Assembly (NCBI GenBank): GCA_045649685.1
Contig: JAZRQJ010000007.1
Location: forward strand, 248,001-312,000
Source: RUG12519 sp045649685
GTDB taxonomy: Bacteria; Bacillota; Clostridia; Oscillospirales; Ruminococcaceae
Direction: 5' to 3'
DNA length: 64,000 nt
Below are positions 1 to 9,167 of this stretch, in pieces; position 1 is the first letter of the stretch; each line of letters opens with the position of its first letter. The notes beneath the pieces are model-generated. The model made no database searches and was not told the DNA's origin. It saw only the letters and a list, made by a program, of their open reading frames with translations. The position numbers and the translations under genes were made by a program.

Positions 1-1446
1 GTTGCTGAGTGTGGCAAAGAGAAGATTTTATATGAATCTAAAGAGGTGCCAGGTGAACTTTTTGCATATATAAGAAATGATTGTGCTGAAGAAGTGAAGT
101 TAGCTTTATACACTAATGACAAAAATGAGCGAGATGAGAAAATACATTTAATTGTCGAGAAAATGCATGAGAAATATGATGCTCAAGTTGAGGATGACAA
201 TGTTAATTTAGTTGATGAGTGTATTTATAAATTGCAAAAAGAGATTGTTAGAAATTGGCTTTTAAAAGAACAAAAGAGGGTTGACGGCAGAAAAATGGAT
301 GAAATGAGACCTCTTTCTTGTGCAGTTGGTTTGATTCCGCGAGTGCATGGATCTGGTTTGTTTACTAGAGGGCAGACTCAAGCTATGTCTATAGCAACTC
401 TTGGAGCTTTGTTTGAGGAACAACGCCTTGATGGAATAAATGAGCAGAAATCAAAAAGATATATTCATCAATATAATTTTCCATCATATTCAGTTGGAGA
501 AACTAGGCCAAGTAGAGGACCTGGTAGGCGTGAAATAGGGCATGGGGCTTTGGCTGAACGTGCTTTGGTTCCTGTTTTACCAACTGAGGATGAGTTTCCA
601 TATACGATTAGAGTTGTGTCTGAGATATTGTCTTCTAACGGTTCTACTTCTCAAGCGTCTATTTGTGGTTCTACACTAGCTTTGATGGATGCTGGAGTTC
701 CTATTAAAGCTCCGGTTGCTGGAATATCCTGTGGGCTCATAACTGATGATAATGGTGGATTTATGACCATGGTAGATATTCAGGGATTAGAAGACTTTTT
801 TGGAGATATGGACTTTAAAGTTGGTGGAACTAAAAAAGGTGTTACTGCAATCCAAGTGGATATTAAAGTTGATGGACTTACTATGGAGATAATAGAAGAA
901 GCACTTATGAAAACCAGAAAAGCTAGAATTCATATAATAGAGAATATAATTGAACCTGTTATAGATAAACCTCGTGAAGAAGTTAGTGAATATGCTCCAA
1001 AAATGGAAACAATTACTATTCCTGTAGATAAGATAAAAGATGTTATAGGTCCTAATGGTAAAGTTGTTCAAAAGATAACTTTAGATTATGATGTTAAGAT
1101 TGACATAAAAGATGATGGAAAGGTATATATTTTAGGAATTGATAAAGAAAGTGTAAAATCCGCTAAAAATGTTATTGAATCTATAGTTGTTGATCCTGAG
1201 GTAGGAGCTATTTATCGTGGAAAAGTAACTAGAATTATGAATTTTGGAGCATTTGTTGAAATTGCGCCTGGAAAAGAAGGATTAGTTCATATATCTAAAC
1301 TTGATTTCAATAAAGTAAATAATGTGTCAGATGTTGTTAGTGAGGGAGATCAGATTTTAGTTAAGGTTACTGACATAGATTCTCAAGGCCGAATAAATCT
1401 CTCAAGAAAAGATGCGATATCTAAATTAAAAGAAATGAATAGTTAG
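1..1446 (+). CDS. pnp: Polyribonucleotide nucleotidyltransferase (PNPase), 3' part
   Basis: Phosphorolytic 3'-5' exoribonuclease of RNA decay. The reading frame is open from base 1, so the gene starts outside the window. About 481 C-terminal residues of a family usually near 700 are present. The second RNase PH domain is seen by RVDGRKMDE near residue 95 and GTKKGVTAIQVD near 275. A KH domain follows (IPVDKIKDVIGPNGK, about 340-395), then an S1 domain (GAIYRGKVTRIMNFGAFVEI, about 402-470). The GTG at 46 is internal and not a start. The gene is complete at the 3' end and nothing looks damaged. Family assignment is firm. Confidence 0.97.
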   Translation, partial: VAECGKEKILYESKEVPGELFAYIRNDCAEEVKLALYTNDKNERDEKIHLIVEKMHEKYDAQVEDDNVNLVDECIYKLQKEIVRNWLLKEQKRVDGRKMDEMRPLSCAVGLIPRVHGSGLFTRGQTQAMSIATLGALFEEQRLDGINEQKSKRYIHQYNFPSYSVGETRPSRGPGRREIGHGALAERALVPVLPTEDEFPYTIRVVSEILSSNGSTSQASICGSTLALMDAGVPIKAPVAGISCGLITDDNGGFMTMVDIQGLEDFFGDMDFKVGGTKKGVTAIQVDIKVDGLTMEIIEEALMKTRKARIHIIENIIEPVIDKPREEVSEYAPKMETITIPVDKIKDVIGPNGKVVQKITLDYDVKIDIKDDGKVYILGIDKESVKSAKNVIESIVVDPEVGAIYRGKVTRIMNFGAFVEIAPGKEGLVHISKLDFNKVNNVSDVVSEGDQILVKVTDIDSQGRINLSRKDAISKLKEMNS

Positions 1447-1553
1447 TTTTTGTGTTTTTTGTTTTAAATTTGGTTGTTTTGCGATAATTTAATTGATTTG
1501 TTGCTTTAATTTTAGGGATTTCTTTGAATTTTAATATTTTTTTAAAATATTAG

Positions 1554-1582
1554 TTGACAGTTAAAGAAAATTGATGTACAAT
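1554..1582 (+). promoter_or_regulatory. Sigma-A promoter for tRNA-Leu
   Basis: TTGACA at 1554-1559 and TACAAT at 1577-1582 are separated by 17 bases and lie about 30 bases upstream of the tRNA-Leu gene. This is close to consensus. Confidence 0.85.
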
Positions 1583-1612
1583 ACTACTTGTGATTGATTT
1601 TCGGCTGTTTAT

Positions 1613-1702
1613 GCCGCTGTGGTGGAATAGGCAGACACAAGGGACTTAAAATCCCTCGGTAGTTTAAATACCGTGCCGGTTCAAGTCCGGCCAGCGGCAC
1701 CA
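1613..1702 (+). tRNA. tRNA-Leu (anticodon TAA)
   Basis: The acceptor arms GCCGCTG (1613-1619) and CAGCGGC (1692-1698) pair, followed by discriminator A and an encoded CCA. The anticodon loop CTTAAAA between AGGGA and TCCCT gives anticodon TAA. The long variable arm (CGGTAGTTTAAATACCG) is typical of class II tRNA-Leu. The T arm contains GGTTCAAGTCC. Confidence 0.97.
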
Positions 1703-1719
1703 GAGTTGGAGTTTGGTAG

Positions 1720-1760
1720 GAGACAAATCAAGTGTATTTGCTTGATCTGTCTCTTTTTTT
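1720..1760 (+). terminator. Intrinsic terminator after tRNA-Leu
   Basis: GAGACAAATCAAG and CTTGATCTGTCTC form a long, slightly imperfect stem around a short loop, followed by seven T residues. Confidence 0.85.
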
Positions 1761-1838
1761 GTAAAAGGTGTAATAACATAATTTTATTATTGAATATTAC
1801 TTTGATATATAGATATGGATTGTTTTTAGGAGGTTTGT

Positions 1839-3230
1839 ATGAATAAAAATTGTGCAATTATTTTAGCTGCCGGAGAAGGTAAGCGAATGGCTTCAAATAA
1901 GCCTAAGGTCCTTTGTGAAGTTTTATTTAAACCAATGCTTGGATGGGTTATAGACGCGTGCAAAAATTCACAAATAAACGATAGATGTGTGGTTGCTGGA
2001 TTTAAATCGGAGCAAGTTATTGATTTCGTGGGTGACAGTGCACAAATAGCATTACAAAATGAGCGTAAGGGAACTGCACATGCTGTTAAATGTGCAAAAT
2101 CTTTTTTAGAGCAGCATACAGATGGTAATGTTTTTGTATGTTGTGGAGACTCTCCGTTTTTGGATGATGAAACAATATTGGCTGCATTAGATATGCACAA
2201 TGAATCCAAAGCTGCTGTGACCGTTATAACTGCTAATATTGAGAAACCATATGGGTATGGCAGGATAGTTAGAAAAGATGGAAAAATGTTGGCTATAGTT
2301 GAAGAAAAAGATGCTAAAGAAGACGAAAAAAATATTTGCGAAATTAATTCTGGAGCATATTGGTTTTCTGTTAAAGATTTGCTTGAAATTTTGAATGATA
2401 TAAAACCATTAAATAATCAAAATGAGTATTATTTAACTGATGCGATAAAATTGTTTATACGTAGAGGAAAAACTGTAAGTGCATATTTATCTCAAAATTC
2501 ATTGATTGCTCTGGGAGCTAATGATAAGCGGAATTTGTTTAAATTAAATGATATTTATAGAAAAGTCTTGATTGAAAAATTTATGAACGATGGAGTGGAA
2601 TTTTTGTCTTTAGACGGGGTAGTTATTTCACCTGATGTAGTAATAGGCAGGGGAACACAAATTTTGCCAGGCACTATATTGAAGGGAAATACTGTTATAG
2701 GAGAGGACTGCATTATAGGACCTAATTCTTTGATTGAAGATAGTGTTATTGGAGATGGTTCTATAATAAATTCTACTCAGGTATATCAAAGTAAAATTGA
2801 TCATAATGTAAAAATAGGGCCGTTTTGTCACATAAGACCTAACAGTACAATTTGCCATAGTGTTAAAATAGGTGATTTTGTGGAAATTAAAAATTCTGAA
2901 ATTGGTGCTGGAACAGCTGTTTCACATCTTACATATGTTGGTGATAGTGATGTTGGAAAGAATGTAAATTTTGGATGTGGTGTTGTAACAATAAATTATG
3001 ATGGAGTTAATAAACATAGGTGTAAGATAGAAGATGGTGCATTTATTGGATGTAATACGAATCTTGTGGCACCTGTGGTTGTTGGTGAAAATGCCTATAC
3101 AGGGGCAGGATCTACGATAACAAAAGATGTTCCAAGTTATGCGTTGGGTATTGAACGTGGAAAGCAGTGTAATATTGATGGCTTTTCAAAGAAAAAATTG
3201 GCAGGTCGAAAGTTGAAAGTAAAGGATTAG
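1839..3230 (+). CDS. glmU: Bifunctional GlmU: N-acetylglucosamine-1-P uridyltransferase / glucosamine-1-P acetyltransferase
   Basis: Makes UDP-GlcNAc for peptidoglycan in two steps in the cytoplasm. The 463 residues match the family's usual length of about 456. The N-terminal pyrophosphorylase domain (about 1-230) opens with LAAGEGKRM and PKVL. The C-terminal left-handed beta-helix (about 250-455) shows hexapeptide repeats and SHLTYVGD, which carries the acetyltransferase catalytic His, plus NFGCGVVTINYDG. AGGAGG at 1828-1833 supports the ATG at 1839. GlmM, the preceding enzyme, is also in this window at 17526-18881. A strong hairpin follows the gene. I see no clear sigma-A promoter directly upstream. 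Confidence 0.97.
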   Translation: MNKNCAIILAAGEGKRMASNKPKVLCEVLFKPMLGWVIDACKNSQINDRCVVAGFKSEQVIDFVGDSAQIALQNERKGTAHAVKCAKSFLEQHTDGNVFVCCGDSPFLDDETILAALDMHNESKAAVTVITANIEKPYGYGRIVRKDGKMLAIVEEKDAKEDEKNICEINSGAYWFSVKDLLEILNDIKPLNNQNEYYLTDAIKLFIRRGKTVSAYLSQNSLIALGANDKRNLFKLNDIYRKVLIEKFMNDGVEFLSLDGVVISPDVVIGRGTQILPGTILKGNTVIGEDCIIGPNSLIEDSVIGDGSIINSTQVYQSKIDHNVKIGPFCHIRPNSTICHSVKIGDFVEIKNSEIGAGTAVSHLTYVGDSDVGKNVNFGCGVVTINYDGVNKHRCKIEDGAFIGCNTNLVAPVVVGENAYTGAGSTITKDVPSYALGIERGKQCNIDGFSKKKLAGRKLKVKD

Positions 3231-3245
3231 TTTTTTGTTGAAGTA

Positions 3246-3284
3246 AAAGTTCCTCCTAGAATAATCATTCTAGGAGGAACTTTT
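3246..3284. terminator. Bidirectional terminator between glmU and the permease gene
   Basis: A perfect 17-bp stem (3246-3262 with 3267-3283) with a 4-base loop has A and T runs on its flanks, so it can terminate both convergent genes. Confidence 0.9.
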
Positions 3285-3296
3285 TATTGTTTATTA

Positions 3297-4670
3297 CTAG
3301 CTTTCGTGATGTATTTTGTTTTTTATGCTTTTTTGTATTTTGTATGCAATCATTAAAATTACTACCCAAATCGGGAAGAGAAAAACACCTGCACGAAAAT
3401 GATCATTTAATGCGCACATAACAAGGATTAAAACTAAAAGAGCTAAAGCTATGTAGTTAGCATATGGGAAAAATATGGATTTATATTTTAATTTACTTAT
3501 TTGTTCACTATTTAAAGTTTTTCTAAATTTAATTTGAGTGATAAGTATAACGGCCCAAATAAACATACCTGAAACTACAGCGGCACTTAAAACCATATTA
3601 AATGCACCTTTAGGGAAGATTAAAAATAAACCAACTCCTATTAACATGAAGATTGTTGAAGCTAAAACTGCACAAACTGGAATATTTTTCTTATTTAATT
3701 TCTGTAAAGCTCTAGGTGCACAGTCTTGAGAAGCTAATGTATGTAGCATTCTACCAGAACTAAATATACCACTATTACATGCTGATAAAGCAGCTGTTAA
3801 AACAACAAAATTTATAACGCCCGCAGCAGATTTTAAACCTATTTGGTCGAAAGTTAGTACAAATGCACTATTTTCTGGATCCATTTGGTTCCAAGGAAAT
3901 AGAGACATTATAACGAATAGAGAACCTATGTAGAATATACATACTCTAACAATAACTTTATTTATTGCAGATGGTAAAGTCTTTTCTGGGTTTTCAGCCT
4001 CACCAGCAGTTAAGCCTATTGTTTCTACTCCAACAAAAGATGCTGCAACAGGACCCAATGCAAATATAACAGATTCTATACCTTTTGGACAGAAGCCTCC
4101 GTGAGACCATAAATTCGAAAAGCCAATTTCTTGGAAATCACTATTAACAAAGTTTATAATTACTATAGCTAAGCCACCAACTATAAGCGCGATGATTGTT
4201 ACTACTTTTATTAATGCAAACCAAAATTCAATTTCTCCAAACATTTTAACATTAGATAGATTGATTACTGTCAACAACACTAAAGAAGCTAACGCCCAAA
4301 GCCACCCTGGTGTGTCTGGAAACCAATACTGCATATAGCCTCCGACTGCTGTTATTTCCGCCATACATGCAAATGCCCATAAAAACCAATAACTCCAACC
4401 AGTTATATATCCCATAGATGGACTAAGAAATTCATTTGCATATGCACTAAAAGAACCTGAAATAGGATATTCAACTGATATTTCACCGAGTGATCTCATA
4501 ATTATATAAGTTATCAATCCCACAATAATGTAAGTCAACAAGACAGCTGGACCTGCCAATTGGATTGTACCAGATGCACCCATAAATAGTCCGACTCCAA
4601 TTGAACCGCCTATTGCAATCATCTGGATATGTCTTGATTTAAGATTTCGATTGAGATTTTCCTTATTCAA
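3297..4670 (-). CDS. Amino-acid permease, APC superfamily (AAT type)
   Basis: Cytoplasmic-membrane, proton-coupled amino-acid importer. About 457 residues with some 12 hydrophobic segments. The N-terminal signature HIQMIAIGGSIGVGLFMGAS and the following ISGSFSAYANEFLSPSMGY mark the AAT group (LysP, ProY, AnsP and CycA relatives). The substrate cannot be told from sequence by eye. The longest frame begins with GTG at 4679, but the AAGGGG Shine-Dalgarno (4679-4684) overlaps that codon. TTG at 4670 has an 8-base spacing and is preferred. The gene is monocistronic, convergent with glmU, with its own promoter. Confidence 0.9.
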   Translation of the reverse strand: MNKENLNRNLKSRHIQMIAIGGSIGVGLFMGASGTIQLAGPAVLLTYIIVGLITYIIMRSLGEISVEYPISGSFSAYANEFLSPSMGYITGWSYWFLWAFACMAEITAVGGYMQYWFPDTPGWLWALASLVLLTVINLSNVKMFGEIEFWFALIKVVTIIALIVGGLAIVIINFVNSDFQEIGFSNLWSHGGFCPKGIESVIFALGPVAASFVGVETIGLTAGEAENPEKTLPSAINKVIVRVCIFYIGSLFVIMSLFPWNQMDPENSAFVLTFDQIGLKSAAGVINFVVLTAALSACNSGIFSSGRMLHTLASQDCAPRALQKLNKKNIPVCAVLASTIFMLIGVGLFLIFPKGAFNMVLSAAVVSGMFIWAVILITQIKFRKTLNSEQISKLKYKSIFFPYANYIALALLVLILVMCALNDHFRAGVFLFPIWVVILMIAYKIQKSIKNKIHHES

Positions 4671-4705
4671 TGATAACACCCCTTAAAAAATTTAATTTGA
4701 TACTA

Positions 4706-4733
4706 ATTATATCATACTTTATCAGATTTTCAA
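4706..4733 (-). promoter_or_regulatory. Sigma-A promoter for the amino-acid permease
   Basis: On the minus strand, TTGAAA (4733-4728), a 16-base spacer and TATAAT (4711-4706) lie about 35 bases upstream of the start. The rest of the AT-rich gap up to 4962 shows only a TATAAT (4934-4939) with no good -35, possibly serving the next gene. Confidence 0.75.
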
Positions 4734-4962
4734 TAGATTTTGTCGATAAAAAAATTTTTTACATTATTTACAAACTTACATACAATTTAAATTTACAAAT
4801 ATATCAATTATAGCCAAAAAATACTAGCGCATATTGTGTGTTTTGATAAAAATATTGTTAATTTTTATTCTTTAAGTTAATAAATTTTTATGTCTTAAAT
4901 AATATCAATTTTATTGGTGTTTGAATATAAATGTATAATAAAGTGATTTTGGGGTGTTTATT

Positions 4963-5643
4963 ATGGCCAAAATAATTGTTTACAACAATAATACTAACAG
5001 AATGGAACGGTTTTATAGAAATGAAAACGAAAATATGCCTTATACAAAAAACGGCTATTTAAAGGTTGGTGAGTTTAGGGGATCTAGTAAGAGTTCGACA
5101 ATTTGGACAACAAGACGGGTTATGGAATCGTTTATGAAGCAAAGAGAACTGTGGGGAGGACCAATTCCAGTAGGATATGCATTTAAAAGGCCATGGGAAG
5201 GAGGTCACGGAAAACAATCACAACATTATGCTGGAACCGCTTTTGATGTTGCTCAAGGTTGGACAAATGAACAAAGAAGTCGACTTAGAACAAGTGCTAA
5301 AAACTCTGGACTTTGGGTATATGTGGAGCCAGCTAGATTGACCCCAACGTGGGTACATTTTGATAGAAGACAAACCCCACCTGCATGTTCTAGTGGAGGA
5401 TATCCTGCTTTAAAAATTGGCAGTATTAGCACATATGTTTTGATTTTACAAGATGGTCTTAATAATTTAAGCTATCCCACTGGTGGATTGGATGGGATTT
5501 TTGGAGTTAATACGCAAAATGCTGTTAAAAGATATCAGAAGAATAGTGGATTAAAATCTGATGGAATGGTTGGCTGTGTTACTTGGAGAGCTTTGCAAAA
5601 TGATGTAGTTGCTAGGGGAAGATCTAATACTACCATTGATTAG
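4963..5643 (+). CDS. M15-family peptidase with C-terminal peptidoglycan-binding domain
   Basis: Predicted zinc peptidase cutting peptidoglycan stem peptides (D-Ala-D-Ala carboxypeptidase or L-Ala-D-Glu endopeptidase type). The M15 motifs are visible: SQHYAGTAFDV supplies His and Asp ligands and TWVHFD the second His. A PG_binding_1 domain fills about residues 140-215 (LKIGSISTYVLILQDGLNNL, DGIFGVNTQNAVKRYQ). I start at ATG 4963, 226 residues, because GGGGTG (4951-4956) covers the alternative GTG at 4954. There is no signal peptide or membrane segment. That is as in phage endolysins and some spore or mother-cell lytic enzymes, so export is unexplained. No phage genes flank it. Confidence 0.88.
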   Translation: MAKIIVYNNNTNRMERFYRNENENMPYTKNGYLKVGEFRGSSKSSTIWTTRRVMESFMKQRELWGGPIPVGYAFKRPWEGGHGKQSQHYAGTAFDVAQGWTNEQRSRLRTSAKNSGLWVYVEPARLTPTWVHFDRRQTPPACSSGGYPALKIGSISTYVLILQDGLNNLSYPTGGLDGIFGVNTQNAVKRYQKNSGLKSDGMVGCVTWRALQNDVVARGRSNTTID

Positions 5644-5664
5644 GAATAACAATAATTTAGTTAT

Positions 5665-5693
5665 TTGACGAACTGACAAACATATATTAAAAT
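5665..5693 (+). promoter_or_regulatory. Candidate sigma-A promoter for the aro cluster
   Basis: TTGACG (5665-5670), a 17-base spacer and TAAAAT (5688-5693) lie 35 bases before aroB. Confidence 0.65.
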
Positions 5694-5728
5694 AATAGAT
5701 ATTATTTTATGAGTTAGGTGATTATAAT

Positions 5729-6778
5729 ATGCGAAAGATTTGTGTAAATACGGATAATCCCTATGAAATAATAGTGCAAAAAGGTGTTTTTAAATATTGT
5801 AGTGAAATTATAGCAAATTTTTTTAATTCACGTAATACAGTAATTGTTACTGATGAGACTGTTTATGGAATTTATGGTAAAAATTTTGAAAATAGATTGT
5901 CAAAAGAAGGATTTAAAGTAGGTGTGTTTGTTTTAAAAGATGGAGAACAATCGAAAAGTTTAAATAGTCTGTCGTTGCTTTATGACTTTTTAAGCGAATC
6001 GGAAATAACTCGAGATGATTTTATAATTGCACTGGGGGGCGGAGTTGTTGGAGATTTAGCTGGGTTTGCTGCAGCTAGTTTTTTGAGAGGGATATCTTTT
6101 ATTCAAATACCAACTACTTTGGTTGCTCAGGTTGATTCTTCTGTTGGTGGAAAAACGGCAGTTAACATAAAGAGTGGAAAAAATTTGGTCGGTGCTTTCC
6201 ACCAGCCATCTCTTGTGATCTGTGATCCGAATTTATTAAGTACTTTGAGTTCTAGAGTGTTTTGTGATGGAATGGGAGAAGTAATAAAATATGCTGTTGC
6301 TTTTTCAGAGCCACTTTTTTTAAAATTAAGTCAGGCTAATATCTATGATGTTTTAGAAGAAGTCATTTTTGATTGTATAAGTTATAAAAAAAATATTGTG
6401 GAAAAAGACGAGCGTGATTTAGAAAATAGAATGAAATTAAATTTTGGCCATACGATTGGACATGCCATAGAAAAATATAATAATTATACCAAAATAACTC
6501 ATGGACAAGCTGTTTCAGTTGGAATGGTTTATATTATGCAGCAAGGAGAAAAGTTAGGAATTACTAAAAAAAATGAAACTCAAAAGTTGAAGAAATTACT
6601 TAAAAAATTTAATTTGCCGACTAATACATGTATTTCATGGGAAGATATATTTATTAATAGTTTAGGCGACAAAAAAAGAAGAGGAGATAATATTACTATA
6701 GCTACAGTGCCGGAAATAGGAAAGTCTAGGTTGCTGACTTTAAGTTTAGATGAATATAAAAATTTTTTGAGTTGTTAA
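5729..6778 (+). CDS. aroB: 3-dehydroquinate synthase
   Basis: Second step of the shikimate pathway, NAD- and metal-dependent conversion of DAHP to 3-dehydroquinate. 349 residues, usual length. The glycine-rich cofactor loop reads ALGGGVVGDLAGFAAA, followed by RGISFIQIPTTLVAQVDSSV. The metal ligands are expected in GMGEVIKYAV (Glu), NFGHTIGHAIE (His) and THGQAVSVGM (His), all present. It heads aroB-aroA-aroC, with aroA 24 bases downstream. The product is probably used for aromatic amino acids or folate. The window does not hold the other pathway enzymes (aroF/G, aroD, aroE, aroK). Confidence 0.97.
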   Translation: MRKICVNTDNPYEIIVQKGVFKYCSEIIANFFNSRNTVIVTDETVYGIYGKNFENRLSKEGFKVGVFVLKDGEQSKSLNSLSLLYDFLSESEITRDDFIIALGGGVVGDLAGFAAASFLRGISFIQIPTTLVAQVDSSVGGKTAVNIKSGKNLVGAFHQPSLVICDPNLLSTLSSRVFCDGMGEVIKYAVAFSEPLFLKLSQANIYDVLEEVIFDCISYKKNIVEKDERDLENRMKLNFGHTIGHAIEKYNNYTKITHGQAVSVGMVYIMQQGEKLGITKKNETQKLKKLLKKFNLPTNTCISWEDIFINSLGDKKRRGDNITIATVPEIGKSRLLTLSLDEYKNFLSC

Positions 6779-6802
6779 TTTTGTATATAGGGATGTAAAG
6801 TT

Positions 6803-8080
6803 ATGTGTGTTGTTGTTTCACCATCTAAATTTTCGGGATTGGTTAATGTGCCCCCTTCAAAGAGTTTTATGCATAGGGCAATTTTTGCCGCTGCTATGTG
6901 TGATGGGAGTAGCATTTTAAAAAATATTGTTATTTCAGATGATATTCTTGCAACATTAAATGTGATTGAAAAATTAGGTGCAAGTTATCAGATGGTGGGC
7001 AGGAATTTAAAAATATCTGGTGGATTGAACACCCTTTTAAAACCAAGTAAAAGAGTAATTGAAGTTGATTGTTTTGAATCTGGATCTACTTTAAGATTTT
7101 TAATTCCAATTGCTGTTGCTTTTGGGAAAAGTTTAGAAATAAAAGGAAGAGGTCGATTGCTGAGTAGGCCAATAGATTGTTATATAGACTCATTTGATAA
7201 ACAAAATATAGTTATTGATAGAGTTAGTAATGAAAAATTATGCATATCAGGGCAACTTAAAGCAGGTACATATTTTATTGATGGGAAAACGAGCTCTCAA
7301 TTTGTTACAGGGCTTTTGATGGCTTTACCTAATTTATGTGGAAAGAGCATTTTAAAATTAAAATCAGAATTGTGTTCTAAGCCATATGTTGATTTAACGT
7401 TAAGTGCTTTAAAATCTTTCGGAATAGACATTTTTGAAGGAAAAGGAGAGTATATAATAGACGGTGATCAGAAATATAAACCGGGACAATATGAAATTGA
7501 AGGTGATTATAGTCAGGCTGCATTTTTTGAGGTTTTGGGGTGCATTAGTCCAGTCTCTATATTAGGGTTAAATCCTAAATCGATTCAAGGTGATATGCAA
7601 ATGTTGAAGTTAATTGAAAGATGTGGAGGCAATGTTACATGGGAAAATGGTTTGTTAAAAGTTGTTCCGGGAAATCTTTGTGGTTTTTGTGTTAATGTTG
7701 AAGATATACCTGATCTTACACCTCCAATCGCCATATTAGCGTGCATGTGTAAGGGAAGATCTGTGATTAAAGGAGTTTCTAGATTAAGGTTTAAGGAAAG
7801 TGATAGGGTTATTTCCATAGTTAATATGCTTAAAAATATAGGTGGAAAAATTTCAGTAGAATCTGATAGAATGCTGATTGATGGGGTTAAAGCATTTGAT
7901 GGTGGAGTTGTTGACACTTATAATGACCATAGAATTGCTATGGCTGCGGCTATAGCTGTGGCTTATTCTAAAAAACCTATTACTATATTAAATGCTAGTA
8001 GTGTTAATAAAAGTTATCCTGATTTTTACAAGGATTATCAATCTTTAGGAGGAATTGTAAATGGCATCTGTTTGGAATAA
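6803..8080 (+). CDS. aroA: 3-phosphoshikimate 1-carboxyvinyltransferase (EPSP synthase)
   Basis: Sixth shikimate step: transfers enolpyruvyl from PEP to shikimate-3-phosphate. 425 residues, normal length. Motifs in order: VPPSKSFMHRA near the N-terminus, ESGSTLRFLIP near 93, DGKTSSQFVTGLL near 161, DLTPPIA near 307 with the catalytic Asp, RLRFKESDRV near 329 and DTYNDHRIAMA near 372. The last 20 bases overlap the start of aroC, so the two are translationally coupled. Nothing is missing. Confidence 0.97.
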   Translation: MCVVVSPSKFSGLVNVPPSKSFMHRAIFAAAMCDGSSILKNIVISDDILATLNVIEKLGASYQMVGRNLKISGGLNTLLKPSKRVIEVDCFESGSTLRFLIPIAVAFGKSLEIKGRGRLLSRPIDCYIDSFDKQNIVIDRVSNEKLCISGQLKAGTYFIDGKTSSQFVTGLLMALPNLCGKSILKLKSELCSKPYVDLTLSALKSFGIDIFEGKGEYIIDGDQKYKPGQYEIEGDYSQAAFFEVLGCISPVSILGLNPKSIQGDMQMLKLIERCGGNVTWENGLLKVVPGNLCGFCVNVEDIPDLTPPIAILACMCKGRSVIKGVSRLRFKESDRVISIVNMLKNIGGKISVESDRMLIDGVKAFDGGVVDTYNDHRIAMAAAIAVAYSKKPITILNASSVNKSYPDFYKDYQSLGGIVNGICLE

Positions 8081-9152
8081 GGGATTGAATATTTCTGTAT
8101 TTGGCGAGTCTCATGGAAGTGCAGTTGGCGTTGTTATAGATAATGTTCCGTCTGGTATTGAAATAAACTACAGACAAATAGAAAGTTTTATGGCTCGTCG
8201 AGCACCACTAAATAGTAGAATAGGTTCTACTGGCAGAAAAGAATCAGATAGGTTTAATATTGTTTCTGGTGTTTTTGAGAATAAAACGACAGGTACGCCA
8301 ATATGTGCTATTATTAAAAATCGAGACTATAGGGTTGATGATTATAGTGAAATTGAGTTTTTAGCTAGGCCGGGACATGCAGATTTTACAGGAAGTGTTA
8401 GGTATAAATTTTATAATGACTTTAGAGGTGGAGGGCATTTTTCAGGAAGACTAACAGCAACAATTACTTTTGCAGGTGCTATCTGCAAGCAAATATTACA
8501 TACAAAAGGAATAAAGTCATTTGCACATATAAGCTCTATTGGAAATATAGACGATAAGCGATTTGATTCTAATAATACTACTATTGAAGAACTTGAGAAA
8601 ATGCAGAGTAAATCGATTTCTGTTTTGGATGATATGATTATTCCTAAGATTGAAGATAAAATATGTGATGTAATAAAACAGGGAGATTCTATAGGTGGAA
8701 CTATTGAATGTGTTGTGTTAGGAACTCCAGCAGGAATAGGATCTCCAATATTTGATGGTATTGAAAATTATATTTCATATCTGGCGTTTGGAATTCCTGG
8801 TGTTAAGGGAATAGAATTTGGCGCTGGTTTTAAGACTTCTTTAATGACAGGCTCGGAAAATAATGATGAGTTTTATATTGAAGATGGAGTGGTTAAAACT
8901 AAAACCAATAATCACGGTGGAATTTTAGGAGGAATAAGCTCGGGAATGCCTATAGTTTTTAATTTAGCTATCAAACCTACGCCTACGATTTCGAAAAAGC
9001 AAAAAACTGTTAATTTAAAGACATTAGAAAATACAGAAATATTAAGCAAAGGGCGACACGATGCGTGTATTGTGGTTCGAGCAGTTCCGGTAGTTGAGTC
9101 TATTGCAAATATAGCAATTTTATCTCAATTAATATATCAAGGGAGTTTTTAA
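8061..9152 (+). CDS. aroC: Chorismate synthase
   Basis: Last common step to chorismate, needing reduced FMN. 363 residues, usual length. Recognised by SVFGESHGSAVGVVIDNVPSG at the N-terminus, then RPGHADFTGSVRYKF and DFRGGGHFSGRLTA, and KGRHDACIVVRAVPVVE near the C-terminus. AGGAGG (8047-8052) inside aroA precedes the ATG at 8061 by 8 bases. The 20-base overlap with aroA indicates one operon. Confidence 0.97.
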   Translation: MASVWNKGLNISVFGESHGSAVGVVIDNVPSGIEINYRQIESFMARRAPLNSRIGSTGRKESDRFNIVSGVFENKTTGTPICAIIKNRDYRVDDYSEIEFLARPGHADFTGSVRYKFYNDFRGGGHFSGRLTATITFAGAICKQILHTKGIKSFAHISSIGNIDDKRFDSNNTTIEELEKMQSKSISVLDDMIIPKIEDKICDVIKQGDSIGGTIECVVLGTPAGIGSPIFDGIENYISYLAFGIPGVKGIEFGAGFKTSLMTGSENNDEFYIEDGVVKTKTNNHGGILGGISSGMPIVFNLAIKPTPTISKKQKTVNLKTLENTEILSKGRHDACIVVRAVPVVESIANIAILSQLIYQGSF

Positions 9153-9167
9153 GGAGGTTGAATTCTT

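Noticed and set aside
1826..2209. Minus-strand 127-residue frame
   Set aside because: Antisense to the glmU nucleotidyltransferase domain; no family features.
4963..5643. Prophage remnant because of the endolysin-like peptidase
   Set aside because: No integrase, holin, portal, tail or repeat ends nearby; flanked by chromosomal metabolic genes.
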